Source: Candidula unifasciata (Eukaryota; Mollusca; Gastropoda; Stylommatophora; Geomitridae). Taken from it: 64,000 bases of DNA. The stretch spans positions 32,501 through 96,500 of the forward strand of contig CAJHNH020002473.1 in NCBI GenBank assembly GCA_905116865.2. The letters are read 5' to 3'. This document shows positions 1 through 12,367 of the stretch, piece by piece (position 1 is the stretch's first letter; each line of letters starts with the position of its first letter). A model generated the notes under the pieces. It saw nothing but the letters and a program-made list of their open reading frames with translations, made no database searches and was not told where the DNA came from. A program made the translations under genes and the position numbers.

Positions 1-293
1 AGCACAGTTCACATGCTCTGTAGCACCGGCGAGGATCCAGAAATACTTTGGGTAGAATTGTGCTCTTGAAATTTCGCCCGAGCAGTGCCGCTAGGCTACT
101 TTTTTCGATTTCCAACTGCCAAGGGATTTTTTACGTTCAGCAATGCACACTCGCGTCCGATCTCACTACCCAGAGACTAGGGAAAATTACTAGAAGTCCA
201 AGTCCACGTTAAAAAATCCCAGCCTTTACTTGGGGTTTGAATCCGGAACCTCTAGCACTCGAGGCGGACACCATGCCTCGAGACGCAGCCCCC
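1..293 (-). mobile_element. tRNA-derived SINE, family A, copy 1
   Basis: On the minus strand it starts near 293 with GGGGGCTGCG and TCTCGAGGCATGG (tRNA-like A box), then a B box in GGATTCAAACCC. It shares a long body (AAGGCTGGGATTTTTT, TTGGCAGTTGGAAATCGAAA, GCCGGTGC) with the plus-strand copy at 58036. The A box has lost three bases relative to that copy. It looks near full length, although its far end touches the window edge. Confidence 0.85.
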
Positions 294-329
294 TAGAAAG
301 AACAACAAAAGCGGGAACTAACGACGCGT

Positions 330-560
330 GAAATGAGAGAGATGTTTGAGAAAAGGAGTCAGCATAACAAGAAGAGACGGTAAAATAAATAATGCTATCA
401 TCAGAAAGATGGAAAACAGCACCTGTAATGAGATTTATTGAAAGAAACAGACTAAAATGGTTTGGTCACCTGCTCAGAACGAACCCAGCATCCCCGATTG
501 CAAGGTCGCAGAATGTAAACATCAAGATGCATTTTGCAGACAGACAGATAGACCGAACGA
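330..560 (+). mobile_element. LINE reverse-transcriptase tail (RTE-like), decayed
   Basis: Two frames together give the end of a non-LTR retrotransposon ORF2: VSITRRDGKINNAIIRKME, then RNRLKWFGHLLRTNP. The pattern ITRRDRI..N..I and R(L)KWFGHLLRM is typical of the region after the reverse-transcriptase fingers and palm. A frameshift separates the halves, so this is a dead fragment. Confidence 0.7.
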
Positions 561-749
561 ACAAACTCTTTTTTTTTTAAAGGGTCACAAATTAGGCACG
601 CAGGCCCGTCTTACATTCGGCCCTTCCAAACACAAATCTTTCACACAGCAGTTGTATTTTATCAATATAGCATGTTATGTTCATGTAATAATATGCATAT
701 TATGAATATCCAGTCGAAAACAAAAGCATGGGTGGTAAAATGCATACGC

Positions 750-1291
750 ACGCCCCTGCGCGCGCACACACACACACACCCCCACATACGCACGCAAACC
801 CATTCACTCACTCACATACACACACATAGGCACCCAGTACACACACACACATACATATAAATATACATACAAAGATACATACATACATGCATGCGTGCAT
901 ACATACATACATACATACATACATACATACATACATACATACATACATACATACATACATACATACATACATACATACATACATACATACATACATACAT
1001 ACATACATACATACATACATACATACATACATACATACATACATACATACATACATACATACATACATACATACATACATACATACATACATACATACAT
1101 ACATACATACATACATACATACATACATACATACATACATACATACATACATACATACATACATACATACATACATACATACATACATACATACATACAT
1201 ACATACATACATACATACATACATACATACATACATACATACATACATACATACATACATACATACATACATACATACATACATACATACA

Positions 1292-1323
<32 letters not shown>

Positions 1324-1397
1324 CATACATACATACATACATACATACATACATACATACATACATACATACATACATACATACATACATACATACA

Positions 1398-1429
<32 letters not shown>

Positions 1430-1833
1430 CATACATACATACATACATACATACATACATACATACATACATACATACATACATACATACATACATACAT
1501 ACATACATACATACATACATACATACATACATACATACATACATACATACATACATACATACATACATACATACATACATACATACATACATACATACAT
1601 ACATACATACATACATACATACATACATACATACATACATACATACATACATACATACATACATACATACATACATACATACATACATACATACATACAT
1701 ACATACATACATACATACAGACATACATACATACATACATACATACATACATACATACATACATACATACATACATACATACATACATACATACATACAT
1801 ACATACATACATACATACATACACACACGCACA

Positions 1834-1881
<48 letters not shown>

Positions 1882-1970
1882 CATACACACATACACACAT
1901 AGACAGACAGACAGACAGACATACGGCTCGCTGGATGGATGGATGAATAGATAGACAGATAGATATATAG

Positions 1971-2043
<73 letters not shown>

Positions 2044-2045
2044 TA
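750..2045. repeat. Compound microsatellite dominated by (ACAT)n
   Basis: In order: CA-rich start, (ACAT)n from about 874 to 1822, (ACGC)n to 1881, (CAGA)n 1902-1921, GATG/GATA run, (GA)n 1972-2032, and a G run to 2042. The ACAT part is nearly perfect over about 950 bp, with breaks near 1320, 1425 and 1719. All long open frames here (HTYI and MYVC repeats) are translations of this repeat. Confidence 0.98.
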
Positions 2046-2329
2046 GACAGAGACAAAGGCAGATAGAATACTCACCCCGCTTGGACTGTGGGTGAGTGTG
2101 TAATTTTCAGCTGCCCCAGAATAATAACGGGATTAGCCGGCTGAGCGGATTTTTGGGGGATTTGTTTTCCCTGGACTCTCTTCCTTGAGGTGTTGATCCC
2201 ACGGACACCGTTCTGGAAGGAAACCATTTTTACCGTCCACCACTTCGTCATTGTATCCCTCTAATTAAATTAAATGGGAACTTTTGCGTCTTGCCAGGCG
2301 AGAGTGTTATACTGTGCTATGAGGAGGTA

Positions 2330-2585
2330 TGGGATTCGCAGCCCATGGCGAGGGCGAGACCAGTAAGGACGGAAGAAGTCGCCACTGTCCCCTCTCCATA
2401 GCACAACGGATAGGCAGTGTTGTAAAGACTCTTGTGTTGCCCATGCATCATGATCTCTCAGTTGGCCTGTCTTGTTTACCTCAGAGGAAAGGTAACACCA
2501 GTACACTTGGAACAAAGCACGCTGCAGAAGCTACAGGATCAGAAGAGCAGTTCCCTGTCTATCCGCCTGGTCCCTAACATTAACT
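2330..2585 (+). repeat. Dispersed repeat family F, copy 1
   Basis: It shares an ordered series of blocks with 7890-8130: a T-C-CCTCTCC-TAGCACA stretch, GTATTGTAGA/GTGTTGTAAAG, ACATGATC, AACACCAGTAC-TTGGAACAAAGCA, GATCAGAA and a CTGTCT end. No tRNA-like boxes or coding motif are seen. It is probably a short interspersed element of unknown class. Confidence 0.6.
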
Positions 2586-2589
2586 GCGC

Positions 2590-3840
2590 TATACCGTTGA
2601 ACAGGGTTTCAGTGATTTAGCTGCTTTGGATTATCATCCGAATAGTGTCTCTTCGAGTCCTTTTTTTCATTTTTCAGAATACAATATTGGAATACGGGGT
2701 AACAAAAAAAATGGGGGTGGGGGGGGGGTGTATACAAGTTTCAGCTAGTAGCACACACGGCCCGGCTTGTACACGGTTGAGAAATCACCACTGATTGGAG
2801 CGGCCACAGAATCCACATTTGCAGGTACTGGCATCCGCTCCCTGGCGTCGCCCAGCTTTCCGTGTTACACTTTTATCGTGGCTCTAATTTTAGACTCGCG
2901 GTGTTGATGAATCCACAGACCAAGCTTGTTTTTTTTTTTTTCTCGTTATCTTGCTTAAAAGTCCACGTCTGGGAGGAGGAGTGGTCCCCCCACGGCATCC
3001 CCTGAGGTCATTGACAGACTTGTTACTTGTTATAATCACGCGCATTCGCCCGCGCGCGCACATATACACTGTCTTGATGAAGCCAGAAAGGACTTGTTGC
3101 TTCCATTTTTGGATGTCTTTCTTCCTCTTCACTAGGTCCCCTGACTGAGCATGTCCCTCAGCTAACTTCCACCTAGCCGTCCTCTTTTGTGCTTTTGCAT
3201 GCAGCGTACATCATTTCCTCCTCATCATTTTAATGTTACTCTCTAACTCCATTCTCCAAGTGTTCATTGGTCAGCCTTGACTTCTCTGCCTCTGTGAGTT
3301 CCAGTGTGTAGAGACATTCTAGTTATATCGTTATCATGTTTTCTCAACGTGTATTCTATCCAGCACCAGCGTCTTTGTTCACCTCTTGATTCGCTGCACC
3401 TTGTTTAGTTCTCTCCAAAAGATCCACGTTAGTGATTCTATCATACCATTTAATTCCCTCTCTAACCGGCAGGCATCAGTTGATGAATGAATGCAGTTTA
3501 TCAGTCATTCTCTCCTCCACCACCACCTTCCACAACAGTTGGTTTCCATGTTTAAGTTGATCAAAGATAGTGGCAAAAATCTATCAGAAGTGGGTTTGGC
3601 ACACACACACAAAAAAAACCTCCTTAATAAGAACTCTCTTACTAAGACGAACACTTAGTTAACATGAACAGCAGAGATGTAGTGTTCATTATAAATGTTT
3701 TAGCCCGCGATTAGCACGATTTTCGTTAAACACGAACTCATTATTTTTCGATCCGTTGCAGTCCTAGTTACTGTTTTTGTAACAACACGAGAAAGTGACG
3801 TTCAGAGAGGTCAACTATGTTTACTGCCTGCATGTAACAC
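2590..3840. other. Unassigned stretch
   Basis: No gene or known element is seen. It has a G-rich run near 2713-2728, a T run near 2928-2941, a short CGCG/CA stretch near 3050 and a CA/A run near 3602-3618. Open frames of 60-80 codons on both strands look random. Confidence 0.5.
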
Positions 3841-3849
3841 TTGTGTAGT

Positions 3850-4015
3850 GCGGTGTAGAACAGGAAATGCTGATTTGGGGTAGGAGGAGCCTGGGGCTGA
3901 ATGGCTACAGCAGTCGCCACGACCTGTGCAGATTTAGGACTTCAGATTTTGCCTTCGACAAACAATTGCCCATCTGCTTACCGAGGATTCGAACCCGGGT
4001 CTCCTAGAGAGAAGT
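3850..4015 (-). mobile_element. tRNA-like SINE fragment, family C
   Basis: On the minus strand GGGTTCGAATCCTCG near 3985-4000 is a good polymerase III B box, followed by a body that ends TGGCTACAGC-like. The upstream A box is poor. The order resembles the copy at 6765-6935, so I group them, but the similarity is weak. Confidence 0.4.
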
Positions 4016-4128
4016 AATTAGCATAAGAAAAGAAACAGAATTGTCAATGGTATATGTAATATATAGTGCGGAAACATGGTCAATGGAAGGAATTAAATAG
4101 TCGGATTGAGTCTGCAAAGATCTGATTA

Positions 4129-4300
4129 CAGTGTCTTCTCGACTTACAACAAAGTTCCGTTCCGACTAAAAAGTCGTAAGTCGAATTGTTATTAGTGGAT
4201 TTGATATTTTCAACACTTGTTTCATTCAAACGGGTTATACAATGTTCACTTAAAACACAAAAATGCAATCGTTGTATGTATAATTAGACCCTGCTGCCGT
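4129..4300 (+). mobile_element. Left end of a Tigger/pogo-like MITE
   Basis: TA followed by CAGTGTCTTCTCGACTTACA, then GTTCCGTTCCGAC and AAGTCGTAAGTCGAAT. This is the arrangement of a Tigger-like terminus: TA target, CAGTG start and repeated CGACTTAC motifs. No matching right end was found, so it is truncated. Confidence 0.5.
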
Positions 4301-4411
4301 CTAGTCATCAGTTCCAGTAACTTTTTGACCCTCTCTCTATAGTTAGTTATATTTCTTTCTTTACTGTATTTATTTACGTTTTTTTTTAGTTCTAAGGGCA
4401 GATCACCTAAT

Positions 4412-4510
4412 TCATGGCTTTTCAACTAGCGGCCTGCAGGCCAGAACTGGCCCGCGGAGACCTAGCAAGCGGGCCACGGAGCATTACCAGTTGTGTTGTA
4501 ATAATGATCT
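4412..4510 (+). mobile_element. hAT-type terminal fragment
   Basis: The block AACTAGCGGCCTGCAGGCC, AGAACTGGCCCGCGGAG, GCGGGCC is the GC-rich subterminal motif found at the ends of many animal hAT elements. It resembles, in the other orientation, the fragment at 19335-19435. No partner end is close by. Confidence 0.5.
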
Positions 4511-4699
4511 TTGATGGAGCTCAAGCCTCTGTGGCTCGTGACGAACGAGCCACACGTTCCTAGTGTAGGTTGCTGAGTCAACCTAGTTGAATAACAGTGG
4601 TCTCAGTCTAGGAGAAGTTTATGCCGTAGTAGTATCCGTATGACATTACTATACAGGCTATGTCCTATGCAGATGAGTAATGTCACTCCCAGCCTCAAT

Positions 4700-5245
4700 T
4701 TGCTTCAATGATCTTGCCTGTCTGTAAAACAGTATAACGATATCGTCTGGATAAACAAAAATGTGCCAGTATCAACAACAGATTATTTCCAAAAAGCCCT
4801 GGTGGATCCCTCTAAAACTCTTCTGTGTGTGCAGTTACCTTCATATTTGTCCAGTGGGCATGCAGGTGTTGTTGGTAATAAAAGAGCTTATAGACTGGCA
4901 GTTGCCGCTATAATTGAAGATGGCCGGCCTATGGATCACGCAGACATTGTCAGTGTCCTTAGAAAGATATAGGACGTTAAGAGGTTTTGGAAGCAACCTG
5001 TCCCCATCGCTGCTAAGAATACGAGAATCGGGAGTAAAGATTGGCCCAGCCAAGCATGAGAAGCACACCGGACTCACACGATGTCTCGTCACCCAGCATA
5101 TGACTGGCAGAATTAACCTCGCGACGCTGATGAATATGTTGAGAGAGGAATCTAAGCACCTATGGATGTGTCCGGAGGGCTGTAAAGATAATCCAACTCA
5201 CAACCGCAACCAACCTCCTTTGTGGATACGGCAAATTGAGTAAAA
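4700..5245 (+). mobile_element. LINE ORF2 end with RNase H domain, decayed
   Basis: One frame gives LPSYLSSGHAGVVGNKRAYR then LAVAAIIEDG, the end of an RNase H domain (usual pattern S..G..GNE.AD.LA). The usual acidic residue of GNERADRLA is replaced by Tyr here. After a frameshift the next frame gives GVKIGPAKHEKHTGLTRCLV and LMNMLREESKHLWMCPEGCK, a Cys-containing tail usual for I/Jockey-type elements. Stops and the frameshift show it is not functional. Confidence 0.75.
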
Positions 5246-5850
5246 TGAAGGTAACAGACAGGATATGGATATCAGTGACATGAATGCGGGTGTGTGTTTG
5301 AATCAGCAGGGAAGCATACATACCGTGTTTAAATGCAGCCAATAAATGCTCCCCAGAATGTCTAGTGCTGCCTGTTTTACAACACACGCCTTGCCAACTT
5401 GGAACCAGATCGCGGCAAGCTTGTCTGGGTTTGAGTTCAACTGTTGATACTTGGCCGCTGTTTTGTATCTGCTCAGTTAACTCGTCCACATTTGACTACA
5501 GGCTACTTCATTATTCCTCGGGCGCCATAATTTAATTTGTTGGTATTTTGTTTTTAATTCATCCCTAACAAATGAAATACCGCATTCCCCGGGAAACTCC
5601 AGTATTGTATGGACGTCAGGGTAAGGATGTTTGTCAGCCTCGACAGCCTCAGAGACACCGGCTAACCCTAATCCCAACCCATGACACCCCTAGAATTTAC
5701 TTTGTTTGGGGTGATTTAAAAGTTCCCATGGGGGGGGGGGGGGGGGTCACTGCTATTCAGTACCCGTCGTGTTTTAATACTTTTCAGATTTTCAGTACTT
5801 GTTTTAATATTTGTCGATTTTTTTGTATCTGCCATGATTAATCAGCTAGT
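5245..5850. other. Unassigned stretch
   Basis: No gene or recognised element. A G run of about 16 lies at 5731-5746. Short frames on both strands have no recognisable motif. Confidence 0.5.
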
Positions 5851-6515
5851 CACTTGCATCTGTCTTGTCGTTTGTCTCTTCTTGTGTGTCTTACTGTGTG
5901 TGTATCTGCCTTGTCGTTTGTCTCTTCTTGTGTGTCTTACTCTGTTTGTATCTGCCTTGTCGCTTGTCTCTTCTTGTGTGCCTTACTGTGTTTGTATCTG
6001 CCTTGTCGCTTGTCTCTTCTTGTGTGTCTTACTGTGTTTGTATCTGCCTTGTCGCTTGTGTCTTCTTGTGTGTCTTACTATGTGTGTATCTGCCTTGTAG
6101 CTTGTCACTTCTTGTGTGTCTTACTATGTTTGTATCTACATTGTCGCTTGTGTCTTCTTGTGTGTCTTACTATGTGTGTATCTGCCTTGTAGCTTGTCAC
6201 TTCTTGTCTTTCTTACTGTGTTTGTATCTGCTATGTCGCTTGTCTCTTCGTGTGTGTTTTACTGTGTTTGTATCTACCATGTCGCGTGTCTCTTCTGGTG
6301 TGTCTTACTGTGTTTGTATCTGCCTTGTCGCTTGTATCTTCTTGTGTGTTTTACTGTGTTTGTATCTGCCTTGTCGCTTGTCTCTTCTTATGTGTTTTAC
6401 TGTGTTTGAATCTACCTTGTCGCTTGTCTCTTCTTGTGTGTCTTACTGTGTGTGTATCTGCCTTGTCGTTTGTCTTTTCTTGTGTGTCTTACTGTGTTTG
6501 TATCTGCGTATTTGT
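5850..6515. repeat. Minisatellite, 46-bp unit, about 14 copies
   Basis: The unit contains TATCTGCCTTGTCGCTTG then TCTCTTCTTGTGTGTCTTAC. Spacing of the TATCTGCC landmark is 46 bp. Because 46 is not a multiple of three the frame rotates, and the 269-codon open frame (CVSYCVCICLV-like) is a repeat artefact. Confidence 0.97.
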
Positions 6516-6764
6516 CTGCTGATGGCAGTCTGTTACTGCCCCCCCTCCCCTCCCCCACTATCTCCCAGCCTGCTCCTGTCCTCTTGCACAGTCTGTGTGT
6601 TTGCTTTTTGTATAAGTCTGTCTGTCTGTCTGCATCTGTTTCTGTGTCTTAGACACCTACCTGCTATCGTGTAAAAAAAAAAAAAAAGAAGTTAGTTGTG
6701 TATTCTTTACAGGAGTTTGCAGAACCAACCCCAGCATTATTTTGGCTGTTGTTGTTTTTCTAGT

Positions 6765-6935
6765 CAAAGTTTACATTCAGTACTTCGACATTGCCCACTT
6801 AACGGCCAGCCCTCGGTACCACTTTCGAAATCAACGCAAGACAAATCGTCCGCAGCAGGGATCGAACTCAGCACCCGGGCATCACGAAGCGCGCCCGCAA
6901 CGCCTAAACCACAGACGCTACCGTGTGCATACTAT
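6765..6935 (-). mobile_element. tRNA-derived SINE, family C
   Basis: The minus strand begins GGTAGCGTCTGTGGTTTAGG (A-box-like TGGTTTAGGCG), with B-box-like GAGTTCGATCCCTG about 50 bases on, then a body through GGTACCGAGGGCTGG to CAATGTCGAAGTACTG. Both polymerase III boxes are well placed for a tRNA-derived SINE. Confidence 0.7.
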
Positions 6936-6939
6936 TGAA

Positions 6940-7061
6940 GTACATTTCCTAGCTGTGTGTGTCTTACTTCTATAAGTAAAGTGCAACCACGGGCTGTGAA
7001 GGTTAAACAGTTTCACGATGTGATTGATGTGTGTCTGAGGTGCTCACACACATCCACACAA

Positions 7062-7101
<40 letters not shown>

Positions 7102-7885
7102 GCGCACACACAATTATGACACTAAATTGGTTTCAACCTAATATTATTTCAGTACATTGTGTTATCATCCTCACAGAGTGTGTTGGCGAAACGTGAGCTT
7201 GATGTCTTGTTAGGGAATCGCTTAAAATTGAAGGCACCGTTTTGACGCGACAAAGTGAGTGACCTTAAAAACAAAAGCTTATAGAAATAATAATAATTTT
7301 GTGAGAATGGGCTTGAGTTTGTTCAAGTAGATTAAAATGAAATAAGTACCATATGAGTCGTTAGAAAACATAGACATCAAAGCTCACATACAAGGGGGTC
7401 ATCTTTGTGTCAGCACTGGAACTGATGTAGTTCGTTTTACCTCTTTCATCGTACCACCTCACCCATACAGATGGCAATACCGCGACGTCGTCGCCAGTCC
7501 AGTCGTGAGTTCCTTGATCAAAACGCCTTTATTGTGTGCCAATGTCAGATCCGATCTTGTGTGCTCTGTATGCTAGGCTGGTGTGCTATTCATAAGGTTG
7601 GATATCTATAAATTCGGATAGCGGTGGGGAAATGGCGTTTCATAACTTTGGAATAATGATGGTCAAGCTAGTGCAGTGGAAATCCAGGAACAAGAAACTG
7701 CGGTCTTCCATAACAGAGGTGAGTAATTTAACCATCATTATCTTGTGCCGTTACAACATCACATAAGGCTGGCAGTTATTCTTCCTTCCGTTGTATCATA
7801 TGCAATTCATTGGATGCTAGTTTCTGTAGATTTTTCACTGGTTGGTAGGACCTTTTCGACTTTCTGCACGACATTTTGTTATTTA
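6940..7885. other. Unassigned stretch with a (CA)n run
   Basis: A (CA)n/(CG) run lies at 7044-7111. The rest, including 7112-7885, shows no gene, splice-bounded exon or known repeat. Confidence 0.5.
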
Positions 7886-7889
7886 TGCA

Positions 7890-8135
7890 CCTAGAAAGTA
7901 CACCCCAAGGCGATACCAATTGAGACCAGGGATAAAGTTCTTCCTCTCCGTAGCACAGAGCCTGTGCAGTATTGTAGAAATAATGTGTTGTCCGTGTAAC
8001 ATGATCCCTCTCTCGACCAACTGTGTTAACTTTGAATAAAATATAACGCCAGTACGTTTAGAACAAAGCATTCTGCAGATTTTGCCGGATCAGAATTGCA
8101 GTGCTCTGTCTGTCCCATTGATGGAACCTCTCTCC
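7890..8135 (+). repeat. Dispersed repeat family F, copy 2
   Basis: This is the second copy of the block series described at 2330-2585, diverged by substitutions and small indels. Shared landmarks are the TAGCACA stretch, ACATGATC, CCAGTACG-TTAGAACAAAGCA and GGATCAGAA. The flanks differ, so it is a dispersed repeat, not a segmental duplication. Confidence 0.6.
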
Positions 8136-8700
8136 TACGCCAGCTGCCAACTATGGTAAAGGGATTAGAATGACTTGCCATAACAGTAACTTATTAGGTT
8201 GCATTTCCTCGTTATGTGGTAAGGCTAGTATTCTCCTCAGTTGGCTCCTCCATGCCAATTTTTGTTGCTAGATTTTAGTTTTACAGAGTAGGATGACAAA
8301 CAACATGTCCACCCCTACTGCTTTCTTATCCAGGCTTGGGAGCGGCAGTAGCAAAGATTCCAGTAGTTGTTGTTTATTGGCCAGCTGGTTTCTGCCGTGA
8401 GCTGCAGACATCTCATCGTCGGTCTGTCTGCCTGTCTGTATGTCTGTCTGTCTACTTTTCTGACCTCGCCGCTCCGTGATAACGTGTTCCCACCTGCGAC
8501 TTAAAGAATGGCATCTATAGTGTCAAGCCAGCCAGGCTAATTTTCAGATACCCTGTTCAGCCCCTAAAGTTCTTATTTTGGAGCTCGATATCGTCTCTGT
8601 GGTTCTTTATATACAACACACACACACATACACAGACAGACACACACTCATTCACTTCTAAGAAACTCACCATCCGTTAATTAGGGCTCCTCTTGTGCCA
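8136..8700. other. Unassigned stretch
   Basis: No gene seen. It has a short (CTGT)n run near 8420-8450 and a (CA)n run near 8615-8645. Confidence 0.5.
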
Positions 8701-8724
8701 TGTCCGCCTCCTTCTCTGCCGTCG

Positions 8725-8865
8725 CCTCCTCCTCCTTCTTTATCTTCTTCTTCTTTCTTTCTTTCTTCTTCTTCTTCTTCTTCTTCTTCTTCTTCTTCTT
8801 CTTCTTCTTCTTCTTCTTCTTCTTCTTCTTCTTCTTCTTCTTCTTCTTCTTCTTCTTCTCTTTCC
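8725..8865. repeat. (CTT)n microsatellite
   Basis: A near-perfect trinucleotide pyrimidine run. Frames of poly-Ser, poly-Phe, poly-Leu and, on the minus strand, poly-Glu come from it. Confidence 0.97.
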
Positions 8866-9004
8866 CCTCCTTTCATCTCTCGCTTCGAACTTCCTTACAG
8901 TTATAGATTCCAAGTGTTTGTAGGTCTACTTTAATATTATCTCTGCACCGCCTTCTTGGTCTGCCTCGTGTTCTACTCGCGTGCAGCTCTTTTATGTGCT
9001 CAGT

Positions 9005-9006
<2 letters not shown>

Positions 9007-9078
<72 letters not shown>
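9007..9078. repeat. (CT)n microsatellite
   Basis: A perfect CT dinucleotide run of about 36 units. Confidence 0.97.
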
Positions 9079-9079
<1 letters not shown>

Positions 9080-9081
<2 letters not shown>

Positions 9082-9780
9082 AACTGCTGTTCTCTTTTTG
9101 GTCCCCACCCAGTGTAGTCTTGTAACATCCATGTCATCACTAATTAGTGGTATTTACCCATTGTGAGTTTCGTTGCTGCTTCTCTCTGTTCTTGTCTCCT
9201 TAATCCTCAACGATTCCTTTTTATCTGTAAAATTATTTCATTGTCGTTGTCGGCACATTTCTATGGCTTCAGATGATAATGTCATATTGTGCTTCAGGAC
9301 GACATTGCAATCACAGCCCATGATGATGGGGAGTTTAACGTAGCCAGACCCGCTGGCGTTAGGAAATCTTCCACAACTACTGCAGGAGATTTCAGGAACT
9401 CATGTTGCCATCGTATGCAAAATGCGCCTACAATTTTTGGGGGTTTAAAACGCAAAAAAAAAAAAAAAAAAACTGACGACTCCCCTTCTCTCGCCCCTTT
9501 CTTCTGCTTGAGACACGGTCCATGACATTCCCCCCCCCCCCCCCCCCCCCACACACACCTACCTCCACGAATCTATCTCAGTACATGTATGATTCATGCC
9601 GTGCTTGCGTGTAATAAGTCATCATACCCCAGCTGTTACTGCAATTTATTTTGTGCCATAATATAATTTAATCAGTTTTAGACAGTCATTTAATATTTCA
9701 AGTAATAAATTCTCAACATTGAAGAAATAATTCATTGAGATCTCTGTGTGTCGGTCGTTACCAGATACATTAATTTCCAG
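9080..9780. other. Unassigned stretch with homopolymer runs
   Basis: No gene. An A run lies at 9454-9471 and a C run at 9531-9550. Confidence 0.5.
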
Positions 9781-9784
9781 ATAA

Positions 9785-9980
9785 ATTAATCTCCCTGTGT
9801 GGGTTTCGGTGTCCCATTCTGGTGGGGAAAATAGATCCACTGCTCATATAAAGCATTTAGTGAAAGACGGCTAATTGAGTATGTTTTCCCTGAAGTCGGA
9901 GTGCTGCTCTCATAGAGACAAGGAATGAACACTCTCACACAAATAAGACAGATCTTTAAAGCGGGCAAAGTTAGTACCAG
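9785..9980 (+). mobile_element. SINE family D, copy 1
   Basis: Ordered blocks CCCTGTGTGGGTTTCGG, GGGGAAAATAGATCCACTG, CGGCTAATTGAGTATG, GAAGTCGGAGTGC, CAAATAAGACAGATCTTTAAA. The same series recurs at 18865, 28915, 34785, 40010(-) and 60785(-). The first block resembles a tRNA B-box region. Confidence 0.65.
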
Positions 9981-10277
9981 ACAGGCAAACAAAAGCGAAC
10001 ATAATAAAATATAATAATAATCAGCAGCGAATTAGGAGGAAGCGAAAGAGTCACAGATGGTTTTGTTGAATTTTTGAAACCCTTCAATGAACGAATGTTT
10101 TCGTAGCGTTGGATTTCAGGCAGAAGATATATTTACACTTGTTTGCTTGTGTGCGTATGTGTATGTGTGCGTGTGTGTGCGCGCGGGCTTTGCATGTGCG
10201 TACCATTGTGTACATTTAGGTGTGTTTAGTCTTGCACGCGTGGACTTCTTTTTTGCTAGCTAGCGCACACGCACATA

Positions 10278-10279
<2 letters not shown>

Positions 10280-10356
<77 letters not shown>

Positions 10357-10380
10357 GGAGGGGGGTGGGTGGGTGGGTGT
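10280..10380. repeat. (GA)n run followed by G-rich tract
   Basis: GA repeats to 10343, then a G run and GGGT repeats to about 10380. Long frames in both directions are artefacts of it. Confidence 0.95.
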
Positions 10381-12360
10381 AAAAGAGAAAGTGAGGAGTC
10401 GTAGGCCCAATAACCCCCCTTTTTTCCCCTGCCACCCCACCACACCCGTTTTTTTTTTTTTTAAAACACAATTTCGACGGGGGTACTTACTATCTCCTTG
10501 CCCCACCCCCCCCCCCTTTTCCGTTTTCTTTATGTTGGTATCCATGCTTCTGTTGACCCTTCAAGGCTGTAAATTTGATTATTTCCCTTTTCCCACCCAT
10601 ATACACACACATATACTCACACACACACACGCTTAACGGCAGAAGTGGAAATTTACTGCGATGAGGGTCTGCTGCTCTCATGCTTTGTAGGGCAGTGATG
10701 TCTTGAACCCGTGCACTTAAGAGTCTCACAGTACAGTTGTCATCAACCACGCAGTTAAAATTTTTACTGGCGAGGGAAACAAATAATGTCCAGGAGTGCT
10801 ACCTGGATTTCGGACTCGGGTCTTCCAAACGACATGCCAGCATTCTTATCTTTGCCGTCAGTTGAGGGTGTCAGCGGTCGAGCGTAGTAATGACAACACG
10901 TGCTCAACACAACATAACATGCGACTAGAGATCATCTTGACCGTTAGGTTTGTAGAAGCTCCGTTGTCTTATCAGTTTTCTAGTCACAGTTTAGTACTCT
11001 GTTGATAAAGACTTTGGTTAAAATTTTCGATTGCTTTTGTGCGCTTTTTTTTTCTTCCCATTTTCTTTATGGAGTTTTCTAGTCACATTTTATGTTGTAT
11101 TGAACACTTCAGGGTTCGAATGGCTGCTCTAGAGGGATATGTACATATGAGTCATCATTTTGCTGTCGTGCCGGTGTCCGTCACACAGAGCTTCTCGTGT
11201 TTGCTTCCATTCAGTTCTGTTCTGTGCAGTTGTTTGAATGTTATCGTCCAGCAATCTGGCCTGTCCCAGCACCTTTTCAGCAACGTTCGTCTTATTTCAC
11301 TAGGAAAACCCTCTGGGACACTTTGGAAAGAACCCCATTATCATGTATAGGTGCTTTCGTTTACTGACATGTTACCTCCCCTTCTCTAAATCTATGTCGG
11401 GGATTTCCAGCCTTCGTTAGCATTTCTTTGTAAGTGTCACCTCCAAGGTTTTCGGGCAAGTTTCTCTTTTATTGACTTTAGGTACCCTCTTGTAACAGTT
11501 TCACAGAAAATTGTCAGTTCATTGTCTTAGTTGATTGTATTTTTTTTATTGGCAGCGCTCCCCGCGGCCATATAAGGTGTATCTTGAACGTCCTCACCTT
11601 CTCAGTCCATTTATTTCTTATTCCGTTGCCTGTTTTGTGATTATGTATCTGTTTCTCTAAGTGTTGCGTCGAATATATTTTCTTCTTTTGTCCTACATCT
11701 TTTGATTGCCAGCGGGTGTCCAGACATTTCACCGTTTATTTTTCATATTTACATGCAGTTTTTTTTTTAGTATACAGAAGACATGAGTTGTTAACCCGTA
11801 GGCTCGGTATTATGGATATCGCAACCCTCCGGCCTTGATTCCATGATAAATACCGTAAATCTGGGAGAAATGTGGCTTTTCTGCCTATTCCCCGGCGTGA
11901 ACCCGAACCACAAGGAGTTCGTCACCCGGTCACCGCGCAATCTGGTTTAGCCAACTACGCTAGCGAGCCGGGCACATTTACATGTATAAAAGTCCAGACA
12001 AAAAAAAAAAAAAAAACAACTGCTTATGAAAAACGCCAGTATTCTTCGGATCCTACAGCTCACCAGAACTAATTGTCATTTCTCAGAGAATCGAGCCATT
12101 TAAGCCTGCCATAGTGGCACTGAGAGCTGGAGAAACAACTAGTTGCTGTATCAGTGTAGCTGCTAAATGTGCACTTATTAGATCTGCGAAACACTCCGAC
12201 ATTGAGTGCTCAATTATTCGGCTGAGAATGTCGCAACTCCACCGCAGAAAACACACTTGAGAACAAAAACATCTTCGCGCAGGCTCGACGGATGTAACGA
12301 TTATCTGAGAAATACAGCGATGGGAGATGAGGTTTGTGAGTTTGAAGTGGTCAGGGCTTC
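10381..12360. other. Unassigned stretch with tRNA-like traces
   Basis: No gene seen. T, C and CA runs lie near 10448, 10503 and 10620. Minus-strand tRNA-like patterns lie near 10800-10850 (GAGTCCGAAATCC) and 11890-11975 (box-like TAGTTGGCTAAACC and GGTTCGGGTTCACGCC); both are probably SINE heads. A 72-codon minus frame at 11514-11732 (CLDTRWQSKDVGQKKK) looks retroelement-like, but I cannot place it. An A run lies at 12000-12016. Confidence 0.4.
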
Positions 12361-12367
12361 TCGTGTC

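Noticed and set aside
804..2075. Overlapping 335-423-codon open frames (MYVC and HTYI repeats) on both strands
   Set aside because: They are translations of (ACAT)n; period 4 with no stop in any frame guarantees long ORFs.
5834..6674. 269-codon hydrophobic Cys-rich frame resembling membrane segments
   Set aside because: It is a 46-bp minisatellite; the same peptide words appear in all three frames as the period rotates.
11890..11975. Possible tRNA gene on the minus strand
   Set aside because: Box-like words exist, but I could not draw a full cloverleaf with an acceptor stem; a SINE head is more likely.
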